DNA of 64,000 nt from Leptolyngbya sp. SIOISBB. GTDB taxonomy: Bacteria; Cyanobacteriota; Cyanobacteriia; Phormidesmidales; Phormidesmidaceae. The notes under the pieces are model-generated. The model was given only the letters and a program-made list of their open reading frames with translations. It was not told the DNA's origin and did no database searches. Shown here piece by piece: positions 63,443-64,000 of this stretch. The position numbers were made by a program, and so were the translations under genes. Position 1 is the stretch's first letter. Each line of letters starts with the position of its first letter. The stretch lies in NCBI GenBank assembly GCA_010671905.1, contig JAAHII010000001.1, positions 1,550,001 through 1,614,000 of the forward strand, given 5' to 3'.

Positions 63443-64000
63443 ATGAATAGCTCTACGACCTTGGCTAAACCGCTCCAACTGCCTGGTTATACGCTGAGCG
63501 AGACCCTTTACCAGGGTAATCGCACAACGGTTTATCGAGCACTGGCCGCCTCTACGCAGCAACCAGTGGTGATCAAAGTACTGTCTGAGGAATACCCAAG
63601 CTTTGCCGAATTGGTACAGTTTCGTAATCAGTACACAATTGCTAAAAATCTATCCATTGTCGGCATCGTACATCCCCTTAACCTAGAGCCTTATGGCAGC
63701 GGCTACGCCCTGGTGATGGAAGACTTTGCGGGTATTGCTCTGAGCCAGTATCTTCAGCAGAGTTCTCCCAGTTGCACCGAAACTCTTGGCATTGCCCTAC
63801 AGCTAGCCGGCATTCTTCACGAGCTGCATCAACATCGAGTTATCCACAAAGACATTAAACCTGCCAATATCTTGATTCACCCTGAATCGAAACAGGTCAA
63901 ACTGATCGACTTCAGCATTGCGTCCCTGCTGCCGAAAGAGACTCAGGTACTCCAAAATCCTCAGAGTTTGGAAGGAACGTTGGCTTATTTAGCGCCCGAA
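63443..64000 (+). CDS. Second Ser/Thr kinase of the giant-hybrid type, N-terminal part (3' end outside window)
   Basis: 186 residues are visible before the window ends. It is a clear tandem paralogue of the gene at 56826: PGYTLSETLYQGNRTTVYRA, GYALVMEDFAGIALSQYLQQ, catalytic RVIHKDIKPANILIHPESKQ, and a LEGTLAYLAPE end. The expected DFG is DFS (LIDFSIASLLP), so the Mg2+-coordinating loop has Ser in place of Gly. Whether AAA, GAF, PAS and histidine kinase parts follow cannot be seen. ATG 63443. Confidence 0.85.
   Translation, partial: MNSSTTLAKPLQLPGYTLSETLYQGNRTTVYRALAASTQQPVVIKVLSEEYPSFAELVQFRNQYTIAKNLSIVGIVHPLNLEPYGSGYALVMEDFAGIALSQYLQQSSPSCTETLGIALQLAGILHELHQHRVIHKDIKPANILIHPESKQVKLIDFSIASLLPKETQVLQNPQSLEGTLAYLAPE

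Overview
This window is a chromosomal stretch of a cyanobacterium, probably a filamentous, non-heterocystous, Leptolyngbya-like lineage; the genus is inference. The signs are the very frequent HIP1 octamer GCGATCGC and a set of cyanobacterial families: a DUF3120 membrane protein, a TIGR03279-type radical-SAM protein, a PCP_red mini-protein, HemF, an RRM RNA-binding protein, the gpmI-secG pair, two class III nucleotide cyclases and giant Ser/Thr-kinase/AAA/GAF/PAS/histidine-kinase hybrids. I saw no rRNA, tRNA, CRISPR array, prophage or complete insertion sequence.

Layout. 0-9 kb: the end of a TraB/GumN protein, an 8-cysteine mini-protein with two identically spaced modules, a PH-domain membrane protein, ilvE, a PEP-CTERM protein, a GNAT acetyltransferase, a MocR-type regulator with candidate operators, and an orphan TAXI solute-binding protein. 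9-26 kb: central carbon and signalling genes (gpmI-secG, glgX, glgA, mgtE, two cyclases, DUF502) and a 32-repeat internalin-like LRR protein. 26-45 kb: housekeeping and envelope genes (uppP, radical SAM/PDZ protein, TolC, PilH-like regulator, DUF790, threonylcarbamoyl-AMP synthase, hemF, recO-MFS-glycosyltransferase operon, a two-component pair, an RRM protein). 45-53 kb: a complete oligopeptide-type ABC transporter (binding protein, two permeases, two ATPases) closed by a metal-dependent amidohydrolase, with an antisense four-helix-bundle gene inside. 53-57 kb: a VKOR-thioredoxin fusion, an ECF sigma/anti-sigma pair and a YecH-like protein. 57-64 kb: a 2060-residue hybrid kinase followed by the start of a tandem paralogue.

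The strongest structural signal is a cluster of single-base frame breaks between about 9.8 and 25.2 kb. gpmI, glgX, glgA, an FHA-cyclase, DUF502, a PCP_red mini-gene and probably one or two further small ORFs are each broken by one base in a homopolymer run, and each is restored to family length by correcting that base. Poor consensus sequence in this stretch is the simplest explanation; true decay of several central genes is unlikely. Annotation that ignores this would lose or truncate these genes.

Other points worth attention are the duplicated cysteine module at 777-1016, a DUF790 gene whose conserved N-terminus begins at ACG with an ideally placed Shine-Dalgarno sequence, a VKOR homologue without the usual loop cysteines, a DFS instead of DFG motif in the second giant kinase, and strand-biased G/A- then C/T-rich spacers between the ABC operon genes.
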